Source of the DNA: an uncultured Pseudomonadales bacterium
Lineage (GTDB): Bacteria; Pseudomonadota; Gammaproteobacteria; Pseudomonadales; Azotimanducaceae
Reading direction: 5' to 3'
Length of the DNA stretch: 64,000 nt
Assembly (NCBI GenBank): GCA_947258825.1
Contig: CAMYJX010000042.1
Span: forward strand, 41,665-105,664
Part shown: piece by piece, positions 10,234-19,034 of the stretch
How the letters are laid out: every line of letters begins with the position of its first letter
Position numbering within the stretch: the first letter of the stretch is position 1
Notes under the pieces: model-generated
The model's database searches: none
Told to the model about the DNA's origin: nothing
What the model saw: the letters and a program-made list of their open reading frames with translations, nothing else
Program-made: the position numbers and the translations under genes

Positions 10234-10875
10234 TCAGTAGGTAATGGCTGCCACTGAAAGGCGCAGGCCTTCCAGCCGTTCGGTCTTCAAGGCCACATCC
10301 ACCGACAGGTCCTGAATCTCGCGTTCCAGCCTGCCCTGTTCCTCGGCCAGATCTTTCGTCGCGAGCAGCATTTCTGCTCGCTCTCCCGGCGTCGACTCCG
10401 CGTCGATCATGTAGCCGGTAATGTCGGCCATCTCTTCGTCGATCTCTTTGAGCCGCGCTTCTTTCTGGGAGATTGCCCGTTTCAGGCTGTTGATCTCAGC
10501 CTGCGCGAGGTAGATGCGCTTGCCTTCCTGATAGGCGGCGTAGAAGTTCTCCCGCATCCCTTCGGGGCAGACGTTGTTGTATACCGAGCCGCGCGCTCCG
10601 ACGTTGAACGCGTTGCCGGGATCGCAGTACTGATAAACGCCTTCGTGCCAGCCGGCGAGATAGGCTTCACGGTCGGGGGTTACACCGTGCTTCATGCAGG
10701 CATTCTGATGCCTCAGCAGCTGTGAGCTCTGTGCCCCGGCCAGGCCGTCGCGATGGCCGATCGTCTTCCAGTCGCTTGCCAGGCACTGACTCTCGCTGAG
10801 GCTCGCGCACCCGAATAGGGCAAGCGGTGACGCTAGGGCAGCGGTCACAAAGAGCTGTCGCACGAGCTGTCGCAT
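10234..10875 (-). CDS. DUF2799-type lipoprotein
   Basis: This protein of about 213 residues has a lipoprotein signal (MRQLVRQLFVTAALASPLALFGC) with the cysteine of the lipobox LFGC. The mature part resembles the DUF2799 family: W..IGHRDGLAGAQ, AYLAGWHEGVYQYCDPGNAF and a further YQEGKRIY repeat. A charged helical, probably coiled-coil, segment follows (about 125-205). The internal ATG at 10875 is chosen because it places a proper signal peptide at the N-terminus. Role unknown; it is expected to sit on the periplasmic face of a membrane. Confidence 0.7.
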   Translation of the reverse strand: MRQLVRQLFVTAALASPLALFGCASLSESQCLASDWKTIGHRDGLAGAQSSQLLRHQNACMKHGVTPDREAYLAGWHEGVYQYCDPGNAFNVGARGSVYNNVCPEGMRENFYAAYQEGKRIYLAQAEINSLKRAISQKEARLKEIDEEMADITGYMIDAESTPGERAEMLLATKDLAEEQGRLEREIQDLSVDVALKTERLEGLRLSVAAITY

Positions 10876-10991
10876 GGAAACCTCCACTGTTTCTGCGTGA
10901 CGTTCTAACGTCAAGCATAGGAGGTTGCCCTGCAGGAATTTGTTGTGAGGCTCACAGAAGTGGCGGTGGGCTGCTCAGAATCGGAACCCGG

Positions 10992-11954
10992 TCACACTTC
11001 TTCCGGCCATATGCAGCCGGGGCAGCCCTTTTCGGTCATTTCCGCTTCTGCCGCCCGTCGGTCTTCGGGCAGCTGGTACTGAGGTTCGGGAAAGCGTTCA
11101 ATTCGGTCGTCGTTGGACCCGCCACCGCTCTTGTTGCTCGAACGCATCACCCGATCTTTCCACTCGTCGCTCTCCGACCAGTGATAGGGCAGGCTGCGTA
11201 TCGTGCTGGGAACCTGAATGCTGTCGAGCGCCGAGAGGGTATCGATCATGATGCGCCGCTGCAGCGGCTTATCGTTGGCCTTTCCCGCCGTATGTCCCAG
11301 CGGAAAATCGAGATACACGGCCCGCGGCGGATTCACCGAAGATGTAATGCTGTAAGCGCTGGACATGCAGATCGTCGGGATGCCGCGGCTCTCGATTTCT
11401 CTGGCGATCAATCCGACGGATTGATGGCATACGGGTCAGACAGGGACGAGGATGACGACGTCCACCTCGTCCCTCTGGATGTGGTCTGCCAGCGCCGGGG
11501 CCAACACTTCGCGCACCTTGCGGGCCGAGTAGATGCCACCCATGAAGGTGTAGGCGTTCGGCCCGACTTCTCCGATGCGGCTCAACCGAGCCAGATCCCG
11601 CAGCGTGGCCAGCGGAAACACGACGTTGGGATCTTCGCGCGCATGGGTGAGATCGTAGGCAAAGTGCGTGGCCCGAAGTTTTCTCACCGGCACGTCGCGG
11701 GGAATCATTCGGAAGCTGATGTCGTCCCGGTAATGGAAGGCGACCTGACCCTCCATGTAGATGCCGCCCGAACCGATCAGGCCGATTCTGGATTCTCCCA
11801 GCGGCTTTCTGAGCGGTACGAACGGCGCGGTGTCTTCATTGCTGACCCAGGCGTAGGGCGGATAGCCCAGCGACGCGTACTGCTCCCGCGTACGCTCGAT
11901 GTAGTCCACGGGTGGCCTGTTGTTCTGCCCTTTGTTCTGCTCGTTTCCCTGCAT
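10992..11954 (-). CDS. GrdB-like selenoprotein read through an in-frame UGA
   Basis: Two open frames (11436-11996 and 10992-11411) lie in the same phase and are separated only by one TGA at 11436-11438 and eight sense codons. Joined with selenocysteine they give about 320 residues resembling the glycine/sarcosine/betaine reductase selenoprotein B family, with VDVVILVPV-U-PVCHQSVGLIAREIE and therefore a redox UxxC motif (U173, C176). A hairpin with an 8-bp stem and GUC loop follows the UGA by 10 bases, as a bacterial SECIS requires. The ATG at 11954 is preceded by AAGG. Proteobacterial members are not shown to be true Stickland reductases, so the substrate is unknown; a redox role is inferred. 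selABCD are not in the window. Confidence 0.85.
11407..11425 (-). promoter_or_regulatory. Bacterial SECIS hairpin
   Basis: On the minus strand ATCAATCC and GGATTGAT form a perfect 8-bp stem closing a GUC loop, 10 bases after the UGA codon at 11436-11438. The apical G-U and the spacing of 18 bases from UGA to loop fit the bacterial SECIS pattern recognised by SelB. Confidence 0.75.
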
Positions 11955-12058
11955 GAGCCTTGTGCTCAGCTCCCTACACGCTGCTAACCATAACATTCCT
12001 GCGGGTGATTTAGCGCCTGGTGTATAGTCGGCGGCTGATCGCCAAGAGTTGGGTAACC

Positions 12059-12931
12059 ATGAAACATTTCCACGCCGCCGTTGCCGCGATCACCGGCGCA
12101 GGCTCGGGGATGGGTCGCGCGCTGGCGCTGGCGCTGGCGGGTCGTGGCTGCCATCTGGCTCTGGCGGATGTGGACGAGCCTGGGTTGGCGGAAACCCTGG
12201 GTCTGGTGGAGGAAAGCGTTGGCAACCAGAACCTGATGGTGAGCCGGCATCTGGTAGACGTCGCAGACCGGGAAGCCGTAGAGCGGTTTGCCGCCGAGGC
12301 CGCGGCTGCGCATGGCAAGGTGAACCTCGTGTTCAACAATGCCGGGGTTTCGGTGACCGGCCCGGCTGACCAGTTGCGCTATGAAGATTTTCACTGGCTG
12401 ATGAACATCAACTTCTGGGGTGTGGTCCATGGCAGCCGGGCCTTTCTGCCCTACATCCGCGAGGCCGGGGAAGGTCATATCGTCAATACTTCCAGCGTGT
12501 TCGGCCTGTTCGGGGTTCCCAGCCAGTCGGCGTACAACGCTTCCAAGTTTGCGGTAAAGGGCTTCACCGACGCGCTGCGGGTAGAGCTGGACGGCGAGCC
12601 AATCGTTGTCAGCTGCGTCATGCCAGGGGGCGTCAAGACCAGCATCGTCGCGCGCTCGCGATACCGGCCTGCGGACAACCGGGCGCCAACGCGGGAGGAG
12701 GCAGAGCTGCGCTTTCAGCAGCTTGCGGCGCTCACGCCTGACCAGGCCGCGGCGCAGATTCTGGCCGGGGTGGCCCGCGGTCGGGCGCGTATCCTCGTAG
12801 GGCGCGACGCCAGAGTGCTGGGCTTTCTGCTGCGGATTTTTCCCGTGGCTTACCTGCGCTTTCTTGCCTGGGTTCAGCGGCGGGAGCACGCCTCGCGGGC
12901 CTCTGCCCCGGCTCGCCAGCCGGTGGACTGA
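12059..12931 (+). CDS. Short-chain dehydrogenase/reductase
   Basis: This protein of about 290 residues is a classical SDR acting on an unknown alcohol or ketone with NAD(P). It has the cofactor motif TGAGSGMGRA, the NNAG motif (FNNAGVSV), the active-site serine in NTSSVFG and the catalytic YNASK. An Asp after the second strand (LADVDEPG) suggests NAD preference. A C-terminal hydrophobic helix (FLLRIFPVAYLRFL) may touch membrane. ATG at 12059 is preferred over an upstream GTG at 12020 because the SDR fold starts just after it. It is divergent from the selenoprotein gene and precedes an enoyl-CoA hydratase. Confidence 0.85.
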   Translation: MKHFHAAVAAITGAGSGMGRALALALAGRGCHLALADVDEPGLAETLGLVEESVGNQNLMVSRHLVDVADREAVERFAAEAAAAHGKVNLVFNNAGVSVTGPADQLRYEDFHWLMNINFWGVVHGSRAFLPYIREAGEGHIVNTSSVFGLFGVPSQSAYNASKFAVKGFTDALRVELDGEPIVVSCVMPGGVKTSIVARSRYRPADNRAPTREEAELRFQQLAALTPDQAAAQILAGVARGRARILVGRDARVLGFLLRIFPVAYLRFLAWVQRREHASRASAPARQPVD

Positions 12932-12973
12932 GCGGCTATCATTCAGGGCAATTCATCGCAGGGGGAGCACAGC

Positions 12974-13771
12974 ATGTCCGGGCAAGAGACCGAGCAGGAA
13001 ATGACGTACCAGGTGCAGGACCACGTTGGCGTAATCACGCTCACTCGGCCCGAAGCCATGAACTCGCTCACCTACACCCTCTATGCCGGTATCGAGGACG
13101 CGGTTCGCGAATCCACGGCGCGGGTGCTGGTGATTACCGGTGCGGGCAGAGCTTTCTGCGCCGGCGACGACGTCAAGCAGATCCTCGGCAGCAGCCAGCC
13201 CGCGCCGGCTGAGTTCGCCGAGCGGTCTCGTCGCACGGGAGGTCTGACCCCGGCTGCCGACGCGCTGCTGCTGACCGACATCCCCGTCATCGCGGCGGTC
13301 AACGGGCCGGCGGTTGGCTGGGGCATGGAGCTGGCGCTGATGGCGGATATCAGGGTCGCTTCGGAAAATGCCAAGTTTGGCGAGCTGTTCGTGATCCGAG
13401 GGCTTTGCTGCGACGCTCCGGGCCTGGGCCGGCTTGCCGCGCTGGTGGGCCGCGAACGGGCTGCAGAACTGCTGTTCACGGGCGATGTCATCGACGCAGC
13501 CACGGCGCAGGCGATGGGCCTCGTTTCCCGCGTCGTGCCCCACGAGGACCTCATGGAAACGGCAATGACGCTGGCCCGGAAGATCGCCGGTAACCCGCCG
13601 CTCGCGGTGCAGGCGCTGAAGGCCGGACTGCGCCGCACGCTGGAACCCGACTGGCGGGAAACCGGTCGCTGGGCCAGCGAGCAGATCGGGCGGTTGCGCA
13701 AGACCGAGGATTCCAAGGAGGGCGTAGCCGCCTTCCTGGAGAAGCGAACGCCCGTCTACGTGGGCCGCTGA
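12974..13771 (+). CDS. Enoyl-CoA hydratase/isomerase family protein
   Basis: This 265-residue crotonase-fold protein has the CoA-binding stretch ITGAGRAFCAGDDVKQI and the oxyanion-hole segment AAVNGPAVGWGMELALMADIR. The usual second glutamate position reads GELFVIRGLCCDAPG, so it may be an isomerase or a hydratase of unusual specificity. It is probably part of acyl-CoA breakdown with the MaoC and acyl-CoA dehydrogenase genes nearby. A GGGGGAG site precedes the ATG. Confidence 0.85.
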   Translation: MSGQETEQEMTYQVQDHVGVITLTRPEAMNSLTYTLYAGIEDAVRESTARVLVITGAGRAFCAGDDVKQILGSSQPAPAEFAERSRRTGGLTPAADALLLTDIPVIAAVNGPAVGWGMELALMADIRVASENAKFGELFVIRGLCCDAPGLGRLAALVGRERAAELLFTGDVIDAATAQAMGLVSRVVPHEDLMETAMTLARKIAGNPPLAVQALKAGLRRTLEPDWRETGRWASEQIGRLRKTEDSKEGVAAFLEKRTPVYVGR

Positions 13772-13786
13772 TTCCCCGGTCGACGA

Positions 13787-14164
13787 TCAGGGGTCGACTT
13801 CGATGGTCACCCGATCCGCGTAGAAGGCAACGTGGTCTGCAATGGGCAGGCACTCATCGAAGGGTGCCTGGTAGCTCCACATCGCATCCGGCAGGCTCTT
13901 GCCGCCAGCGCGGATGCTCCAGTAGCTGGCGTCGCCTTTGAAAGGGCAGTAGGTGCTGGTATCCGTTGCCTCAATGAAAGCGGGATCGACGGACGCCATC
14001 GGCAGATACCACACGGGCGCGTGCCGACTCTCGCTGACCAGCACAGCTTCTCGAGTATCGGCGATGACCGTGCCTCCGACCAGCACCCGCACGTGGGACG
14101 CAGAGGGTTCGATCGTTACCTGATGTTCGGGATGCGTGAGAAAACCGGGTGCAGGGTCTGCCAT
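13787..14164 (-). CDS. DUF427 domain-containing protein
   Basis: This 125-residue protein matches the small DUF427 family: HVRVLVGGTVIADTREAVLVSES, PVWYLP, then YCPFKGDASYWSI and W.Y..P..E. The family is widespread, of unknown biochemical role, and often sits near oxidoreductases. It is convergent with the enoyl-CoA hydratase gene. Confidence 0.8.
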   Translation of the reverse strand: MADPAPGFLTHPEHQVTIEPSASHVRVLVGGTVIADTREAVLVSESRHAPVWYLPMASVDPAFIEATDTSTYCPFKGDASYWSIRAGGKSLPDAMWSYQAPFDECLPIADHVAFYADRVTIEVDP

Positions 14165-14291
14165 GGCTGTGCGCGCTCGAGCTGAACTGGCTGGAGCCTA
14201 AACCCGTTTCCAGCGGGCTGTCAAAGACAGGTCTCGACGACCGGTGTTAACCTGAGTCGATCAATCCCAGGAGAAGAACAAGGAGAATTAA

Positions 14292-14810
14292 ATGGTCGCG
14301 GAAGCAAAACCCGTGGGTGAAGGGCGATATCGAGAGTCATACGGCCGTTACCTCGAAGACTTCAAAGTGGGCGATGTTTACGAGCACCGGCCTGGCCGAA
14401 GCATTACCGAGACGGACAATACCTGGTTTACCCTGCTCACCATGAATCAGCATCCGCTGCACTTCGACCGCGAGTACGGGGCGAAGAGCGAGTTCGGCCA
14501 GGTGCTGGTGAACTCGTGTCTGACTCTGTCGCTGGTAACGGGCATGTCTGTTTCCGACGTCAGCCAGAAAACCATAGCCAATCTCGGCTGGAACGACGTG
14601 CGCCTTACCGGACCGGTGTTCGTAGGCGACACCATCTACGCGGAATCTGAGGTGTTGTCCATCCGGGAGTCCAAATCCCGGGCTCATCAGGGCATCGTGT
14701 CCATACGAACCCGCGGCATCAAACAGGACGGCACCGAGGTGATCAGCTTCGAGCGTTCCATGCTGATCCCCCAGCGAGGTCACGCGGTGGATGATCAGGT
14801 GGATTACTGA
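14292..14810 (+). CDS. MaoC family dehydratase
   Basis: This 172-residue hot-dog-fold protein resembles MaoC-like (R)-specific enoyl-CoA hydratases. It shows YLEDFKVGDVYEHRPGRSITETDN, the hydratase-type HPLHFDREYGAKSEFG segment, and GWNDVRLTGPVFVGDT. It likely hydrates an enoyl-CoA. Its final TGA overlaps the ATG of the following acyl-CoA dehydrogenase (ATGA-type junction at 14808-14812), so the two form a coupled pair. AGGAGAA precedes the ATG. Confidence 0.87.
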   Translation: MVAEAKPVGEGRYRESYGRYLEDFKVGDVYEHRPGRSITETDNTWFTLLTMNQHPLHFDREYGAKSEFGQVLVNSCLTLSLVTGMSVSDVSQKTIANLGWNDVRLTGPVFVGDTIYAESEVLSIRESKSRAHQGIVSIRTRGIKQDGTEVISFERSMLIPQRGHAVDDQVDY

Positions 14811-15987
14811 TGACCGGCGCGGGCGAAGGGCGGCGTGGCAGCGCCCTCGGCGAGGAGGAGGCCCTGCTGCTTGATGCGGTCGAGCGGTTTCTGGCACAAG
14901 ACGTCAAACCCTTCGCCCATGCCCTGGAGCAGGCGGACGAATATATCCAGCGGACATCGTCGAGAAGATGAAAGCCCTGGGTCTTTTCGGCGCCACCATC
15001 GGTCAGCGCTATGGCGGCCTTGGCCTGCCTGCGACCACCTACGCCAGAATCGTCGAGCGGGTATCCGCGGTGTGGATGTCCGTGTCCGGCATTTTCAATT
15101 CACATCTGATCATGTGCGCTGCGATAGAGCGCTTCGGCAGCGAATCGATGAAAGAGTCGCTGCTGCCGCGGCTGGCGACGGGCGAGCTGCGCGGCGGCAT
15201 CGCGCTCACGGAGCCGGACTGTGGCACCGATCTCCAGGCGATTCGCACCCGCGCGGTCAGGGACGGCGACCACTACGTGGTGAACGGCACCAAGCAGTGG
15301 ATCACCAACGCGGCGGAGGGCAACGTGCTGGCCGTGCTGGTAAAGACCGATCTCGACGCCACGCCCGCCCATCGGGGGATCAGCCTGCTGGTGGCGGAAA
15401 AGTCCGCCGGCTATGTGGCGCGCAAGCTCAAAAAGCTCGGCTACCGGGGCGTCGATACCGCCGAGGTGGCGTTTCAGGATGTGCGGGTGCCGGTGCAGGG
15501 GCTTGTTGGGGAGCAGGAAGGTCGAGGCCTGCAGCAGATTCTTTCCGGCCTGGCGCTGGGTCGCATCAACGTCGCCGCGCGAGGCGTCGGCGTGGCAGAC
15601 GCGAGCCTGCAGTCAGCCCTGGCCTACGCCCAGCAGCGGTTCACCTTCGGCCAGCCCATTGCCAGCCATCAGGCCATCCAGCTGAAGCTGGCCGATATGG
15701 CGACCCGAGTCGAGGCGGGACGGCTGCTCACGGATAAAGCGGCCGCCGCTTACGATTCCGGCCAGCGCTGCGATCTGGAAGCCGGAATGGCCAAGCTGTT
15801 TGCGACCGAGGCCGCGGTGACCAATGCCATGGAGGCCATGCGCATTCACGGCGCCAACGGGTACTCGTCGGACAACGAGGTGGAACGTTTCTACCGGGAT
15901 GCGCCGCTGCTGGCTATCGGCGAGGGTACCAACGAAATGCAGCGCATCATAATTGCCCGTCAGCTGGTTGAGCGGGCGGAAGGTTAG
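14810..15987 (+). pseudogene. Acyl-CoA dehydrogenase, frameshifted near the N-terminus
   Basis: The ATG at 14810 opens a frame encoding a proper N-terminal helix (LLLDAVERFLAQDVKPFAHALEQADEY) that ends in TGA at 14966. The rest of the enzyme continues in another frame from ADIVEKMKALGLFG. Removing the two bases AT in the ATATAT tract at 14941-14946 joins them into about 391 residues, the usual size. Downstream are ALTEPDCGTDL, KQWITNA, RFTFGQPI and the C-terminal IHGANGYSSDNEVERFYRDA...IGEGTNEMQRI. It would be a FAD-dependent acyl-CoA oxidising enzyme. It could be a real pseudogene, a sequencing error, or be translated from an internal start (14968), which would lack the first helix. Confidence 0.85.
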
Positions 15988-16007
15988 GCAAGCCGGGTGG
16001 GGGCGCT

Positions 16008-16193
16008 TCAGGCGGCGTAGTACTGGTTATCCTGTATGCGTTGGTCTATGAGCGTCTGGGCAGTCTCCCGGCAGGTGCCGCAGCCGGTTCCCACGCCGCA
16101 GTGCTCCTCAAGCTGAGCCATGTCGCTCACGCCGCCCTCGATGGCGGTTTCGATGTCGGTATCGGTGATGGCTCTGCACACGCATACGTACAT
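16008..16193 (-). CDS. bfd: Bacterioferritin-associated ferredoxin
   Basis: This 61-residue [2Fe-2S] protein has the Fer2_BFD pattern MYVCVCRAITD (CxC) and a later GTGCGTCRE (CxxC). In this family it delivers electrons to bacterioferritin to release stored iron. It is divergent from the bacterioferritin gene, across an intergenic region holding a strong Fur box. Confidence 0.95.
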   Translation of the reverse strand: MYVCVCRAITDTDIETAIEGGVSDMAQLEEHCGVGTGCGTCRETAQTLIDQRIQDNQYYAA

Positions 16194-16227
16194 AGGGCAC
16201 CTCGTCGCTGATAGACGTATTTAAATA

Positions 16228-16257
16228 CAAATCATTCTCGTTTGCAAATGAGATTTG
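16228..16257. promoter_or_regulatory. Imperfect palindrome, possible second Fur site
   Basis: CAAATC and GATTTG flank an AT-rich centre. On the minus strand the segment reads AAACGAGAATGATTTG, close to Fur hexamers. It lies on the bfd side of the divergent bfd/bfr region. Confidence 0.45.
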
Positions 16258-16289
16258 GTGTCTGATGCAATTGATCACCGTTACCGCCT

Positions 16290-16308
16290 GATAATGATAA
16301 TCATCTGA
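16290..16308. promoter_or_regulatory. Fur box in the bfd/bfr intergenic region
   Basis: GATAATGATAATCATCTGA matches the 19-bp Fur consensus at the first 15 positions. It lies 73 bases before the bacterioferritin ATG and 97 bases before bfd, so both genes can respond to iron. Confidence 0.85.
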
Positions 16309-16380
16309 AAATCAACGGGTTACGCTTGATACATGGATCCCGCTCCGGCATCCTGTCGGCTCCTTAATCTGGACGCGCTC

Positions 16381-16851
16381 ATGAAATCTCTGGACCCAAA
16401 AGTCATCGACTATCTGAATCAGGTGCTGAAAAACGAGCTCACCGCCATTAATCAGTACTTTCTTCATGCCAAGATGCTGGAAGATTGGGGGCTGAAGGCC
16501 CTGGCCGACTACGAGAAGGCGGAATCCATCGATGAGATGAAGCACGCGGATGCGCTCATGGAGCGAATCCTGTTTCTGGAGGGCCTTCCAAACCTGCAGG
16601 ACCTGGGCAGGCTGTACGTGGGACAGCATGTCAAAGAGATGCTGGAGTGCGACCTCAAGCTGGAAATGGAGGCGCTGCCGGTGCTTCGCGATGCCATCGC
16701 CCACTGCGATGGCGTTTCCGACTACGTCAGCCGGCAGTTGTTTCGGGAAATACTCAGCAGCGAAGAGGAGCACGTCGACTGGATCGAAACTCAGCTCGCC
16801 CTCATCGAGAAGACGGGTCTGGAAAACTATCTGCAGGCTCAGATGGGCTGA
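16381..16851 (+). CDS. bfr: Bacterioferritin
   Basis: This 156-residue heme-containing ferritin stores iron in a 24-mer shell. The first-helix signature [26 protein letters not shown] carries the ferroxidase glutamate and the helix continues with IDEMKHAD. The heme-ligand region reads [13 protein letters not shown]; the usual methionine (about residue 52) falls in [16 protein letters not shown] at 16381 is chosen because it gives the family's normal N-terminus [13 protein letters not shown]. It is divergent from bfd and behind a Fur box. Confidence 0.95.
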   Translation: MKSLDPKVIDYLNQVLKNELTAINQYFLHAKMLEDWGLKALADYEKAESIDEMKHADALMERILFLEGLPNLQDLGRLYVGQHVKEMLECDLKLEMEALPVLRDAIAHCDGVSDYVSRQLFREILSSEEEHVDWIETQLALIEKTGLENYLQAQMG

Positions 16852-16885
16852 GGTCGGCGGCTGCTCGAGGGGGAGGGAAGACGCC

Positions 16886-17557
16886 ATGATCACCGTCTGG
16901 GGTCGAAGGAACTCCATGAACGTTCAGAAAGTGATGTGGACGCTGGGAGAGCTGGACCTGGCTTATCAGCGCCACGACGTGGGTGGCTCCTTCGGCGCAA
17001 CGGATTCCGACACCTATCGGGCTATGAACCCTAACGGTCTGGTGCCGACCATCGAAGACGGCGACCTGGTACTTTGGGAGTCCAACGCCGTGGTGCGCTA
17101 CCTGGCGCGCACCTACGGCGGGGTTCGGCTGTGGCCTGCCGCGGGCAAGGACCAGGCGCTTGCCGATCAGTGGATGGATTGGGGCATCAGCACCTTCGGT
17201 CCGCCGTTTTTCAACGTGTTTTTCAACCTCATCCGTCTGCCGCCGGAGAAGCGTGACGCCAGGCTGGTGTCATCGGGAATCAAATCCAGCGCTCGGCTGC
17301 TCGGCCTGCTGGACCACCACCTGCAGGGCCGCGCTTTCATGTGCGGTGACGTCCTGTCAGTGGGCGACATTCCCCTGGGGGTCATGGCCTACCGTTACTT
17401 CAATCTGGAGATCGAGCGGCCCGCGGCGCCTAACGTGGAGGCCTGGTTTCAGCGCCTGCAGGCGAGGCCCGCCTATCAGAAGCACGTGATGATTCCGTTC
17501 GGGCGCGACCATCGGGAGTGGCACGAGCTGGAGCACGCCAGCGCCGGTATTCAGTAA
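16886..17557 (+). CDS. Glutathione S-transferase family protein
   Basis: This 223-residue protein has an N-terminal thioredoxin-fold GST domain (MITVWGRRNSMNVQKVMWTL, with NPNGLVPTIEDGD and WESNAVVRYLA) and a helical C-terminal domain. The serine in RRNSMN is the probable glutathione-activating residue of a zeta/theta-like enzyme. The ATG at 16886 follows GGGAGGGAAG. It is 34 bases after the bacterioferritin gene, so the two may be cotranscribed. Substrate unknown. Confidence 0.9.
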   Translation: MITVWGRRNSMNVQKVMWTLGELDLAYQRHDVGGSFGATDSDTYRAMNPNGLVPTIEDGDLVLWESNAVVRYLARTYGGVRLWPAAGKDQALADQWMDWGISTFGPPFFNVFFNLIRLPPEKRDARLVSSGIKSSARLLGLLDHHLQGRAFMCGDVLSVGDIPLGVMAYRYFNLEIERPAAPNVEAWFQRLQARPAYQKHVMIPFGRDHREWHELEHASAGIQ

Positions 17558-17591
17558 CTGGCGGGCGCCGCCCGGGGCGGCTTCTGGGTGC

Positions 17592-18068
17592 TCAGTGAGC
17601 CTCGAAATGCTCGGCGATCATGTCGGCGTTCAGGGTGCTGCCATCATTTTTGCCGATGGTGATTGCCGGCCAGCGACCGTCTGCAAAAAAGAACAGCACC
17701 GTGGCGCCCTCGGGGCCTGCCACCAGCGGACCATAACCACGATTTGCCAACCCGATGCGGATATCCCCCGGGTAGTGCCACTGGGCGCCTACTTTCTGAG
17801 AACCCTCGAGAATGATCTCGCTGTAGTCGCAGTCGTGGGTGTGCGCCTCTATCACGCAGTCGGGTGGAAAGTAGACCTTGAACACGGTGGGCGAGCTGTC
17901 CTGTTCCGGCAGGCCCACCCGATACATCGAGGCCACCACGCCGTTGGGCAGGGTCGCCGGTTCAATCTCGTCCCAGGACAGAGCGACATGGCCTCGGCGG
18001 GTTAGCGCTTCCGACAGCGCCTCGGGGTTCTGTGCGATTCCAGTAGCGTCAGCTGTTTTTGATTCCAT
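17592..18068 (-). CDS. Cupin-like protein
   Basis: This protein of about 158 residues has a single cupin-type beta barrel: CVIEAHTHDCDYSEIILEGSQKVG holds the metal-binding HxH and E, and WHYPGDIRIGLANRGYGP matches the second cupin half. ATG at 18068 is preferred; a TTG at 18098 would add ten residues. Enzyme activity, if any, is unknown. It is convergent with the GST gene. Confidence 0.65.
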   Translation of the reverse strand: MESKTADATGIAQNPEALSEALTRRGHVALSWDEIEPATLPNGVVASMYRVGLPEQDSSPTVFKVYFPPDCVIEAHTHDCDYSEIILEGSQKVGAQWHYPGDIRIGLANRGYGPLVAGPEGATVLFFFADGRWPAITIGKNDGSTLNADMIAEHFEAH

Positions 18069-18212
18069 GATGTGCGTTCGACAGTGAAGTTGATCCAATC
18101 ATGGCATATCGGATAGAGAAAGTTCAGCCGCTCGGGACGCCGCTTGCCGGCCGCTGAAACTCGCCGCTGAATTCCGCTACACTCGAGGTCGGCAATCAAC
18201 AGGGGGAGAGCC

Positions 18213-18986
18213 ATGATCCGAATCGTCTTCGCGTTGCGGCGCAGGCCGGGTATGTCGCTGGCAGAGTTTCAGGACTACTGGAAAAACCGGCACGGCCCGC
18301 TGGTGGCCAGCTTCGCCACCGACCTGAACATTCTGCGCTACGTGCAGACTCACACCCTCGAAGACCCGGCCAACGAGGCCGCGCAGAAGGTGCGAGGCAA
18401 CATGGAACCGCACTACGACGGCGTGGCGGAGCTGTGGTGGTCCAGCGAGGCGGAGCTGGAAGAGACCATGCAGACCGAGGCCGGCAGCGCAGCCGGCGCA
18501 GCGCTGCTGGAGGATGAACGAACCTTCATCGACCTGCCGAATTCACCGCTGTGGTTCGCCTATGAGTATCCTCAGGTGAACCCCGCGCCGGAGAACGTGG
18601 TCGCGGTGGAGAAAAGCAACATCGTTCGCGTTTTTTTTCCGCTGCGACATCTGGCTTCCGTCACCGAGGAAGAGGCTCGCAAGTACTGGCTGACTCATCA
18701 CGGCCCCATCGTTCGATCCCACGCGGCCGCCGCGGGTATCCTCTGCTATCGGCAGGTCCACCGTGCCAATCATCCCCTGGACAAGGTCCTGCAGGAGGCG
18801 CGTGGTACCCGGGTGGAATCCTATCTCGGTCACGCGGAAGCCTGGGTGGACCGGGGCAGGGCGCCGGATACGCGGGAAGCGCGCCTGGCGGGTGAGACCT
18901 TCATCGCGGACGAGCGCAACTTCATCGACATGGAGCGCTCCACCTTTCTCCACGGCAAGGAGCACACCTTCATCGACCGGCGTTGA
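18213..18986 (+). CDS. Tandem EthD-domain protein
   Basis: This 257-residue protein contains two EthD-type ferredoxin-like domains. The first starts MIRIVFALRRRPGMSLAEFQDYW, the second VRVFFPLRHLASVTEEEARKYW; each has a histidine-glycine-P (RHGPLV, HHGPIV). EthD domains occur in ether- and hydrocarbon-degradation accessory proteins and in dehydratases, so a catabolic role is plausible. Two more EthD genes lie at 48.3-50.0 kb. The ATG follows GGGGGAG. Confidence 0.85.
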   Translation: MIRIVFALRRRPGMSLAEFQDYWKNRHGPLVASFATDLNILRYVQTHTLEDPANEAAQKVRGNMEPHYDGVAELWWSSEAELEETMQTEAGSAAGAALLEDERTFIDLPNSPLWFAYEYPQVNPAPENVVAVEKSNIVRVFFPLRHLASVTEEEARKYWLTHHGPIVRSHAAAAGILCYRQVHRANHPLDKVLQEARGTRVESYLGHAEAWVDRGRAPDTREARLAGETFIADERNFIDMERSTFLHGKEHTFIDRR

Positions 18987-19034
18987 CCCGTCGCCGGACT
19001 TCACGCTGTTGCGGGCCGGATCGGCTGGCCGTGC

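Noticed and set aside
10020..10244. ORF with repeats of the type REAHAKLTRSS
   Set aside because: It is only the 11-bp tandem array translated in three phases, fused to the end of nqrF in another frame.
11411..11438. Frameshift or nonsense mutation splitting the GrdB-like gene
   Set aside because: The two halves are in the same frame, TGA falls at the Sec site, and a SECIS hairpin follows.
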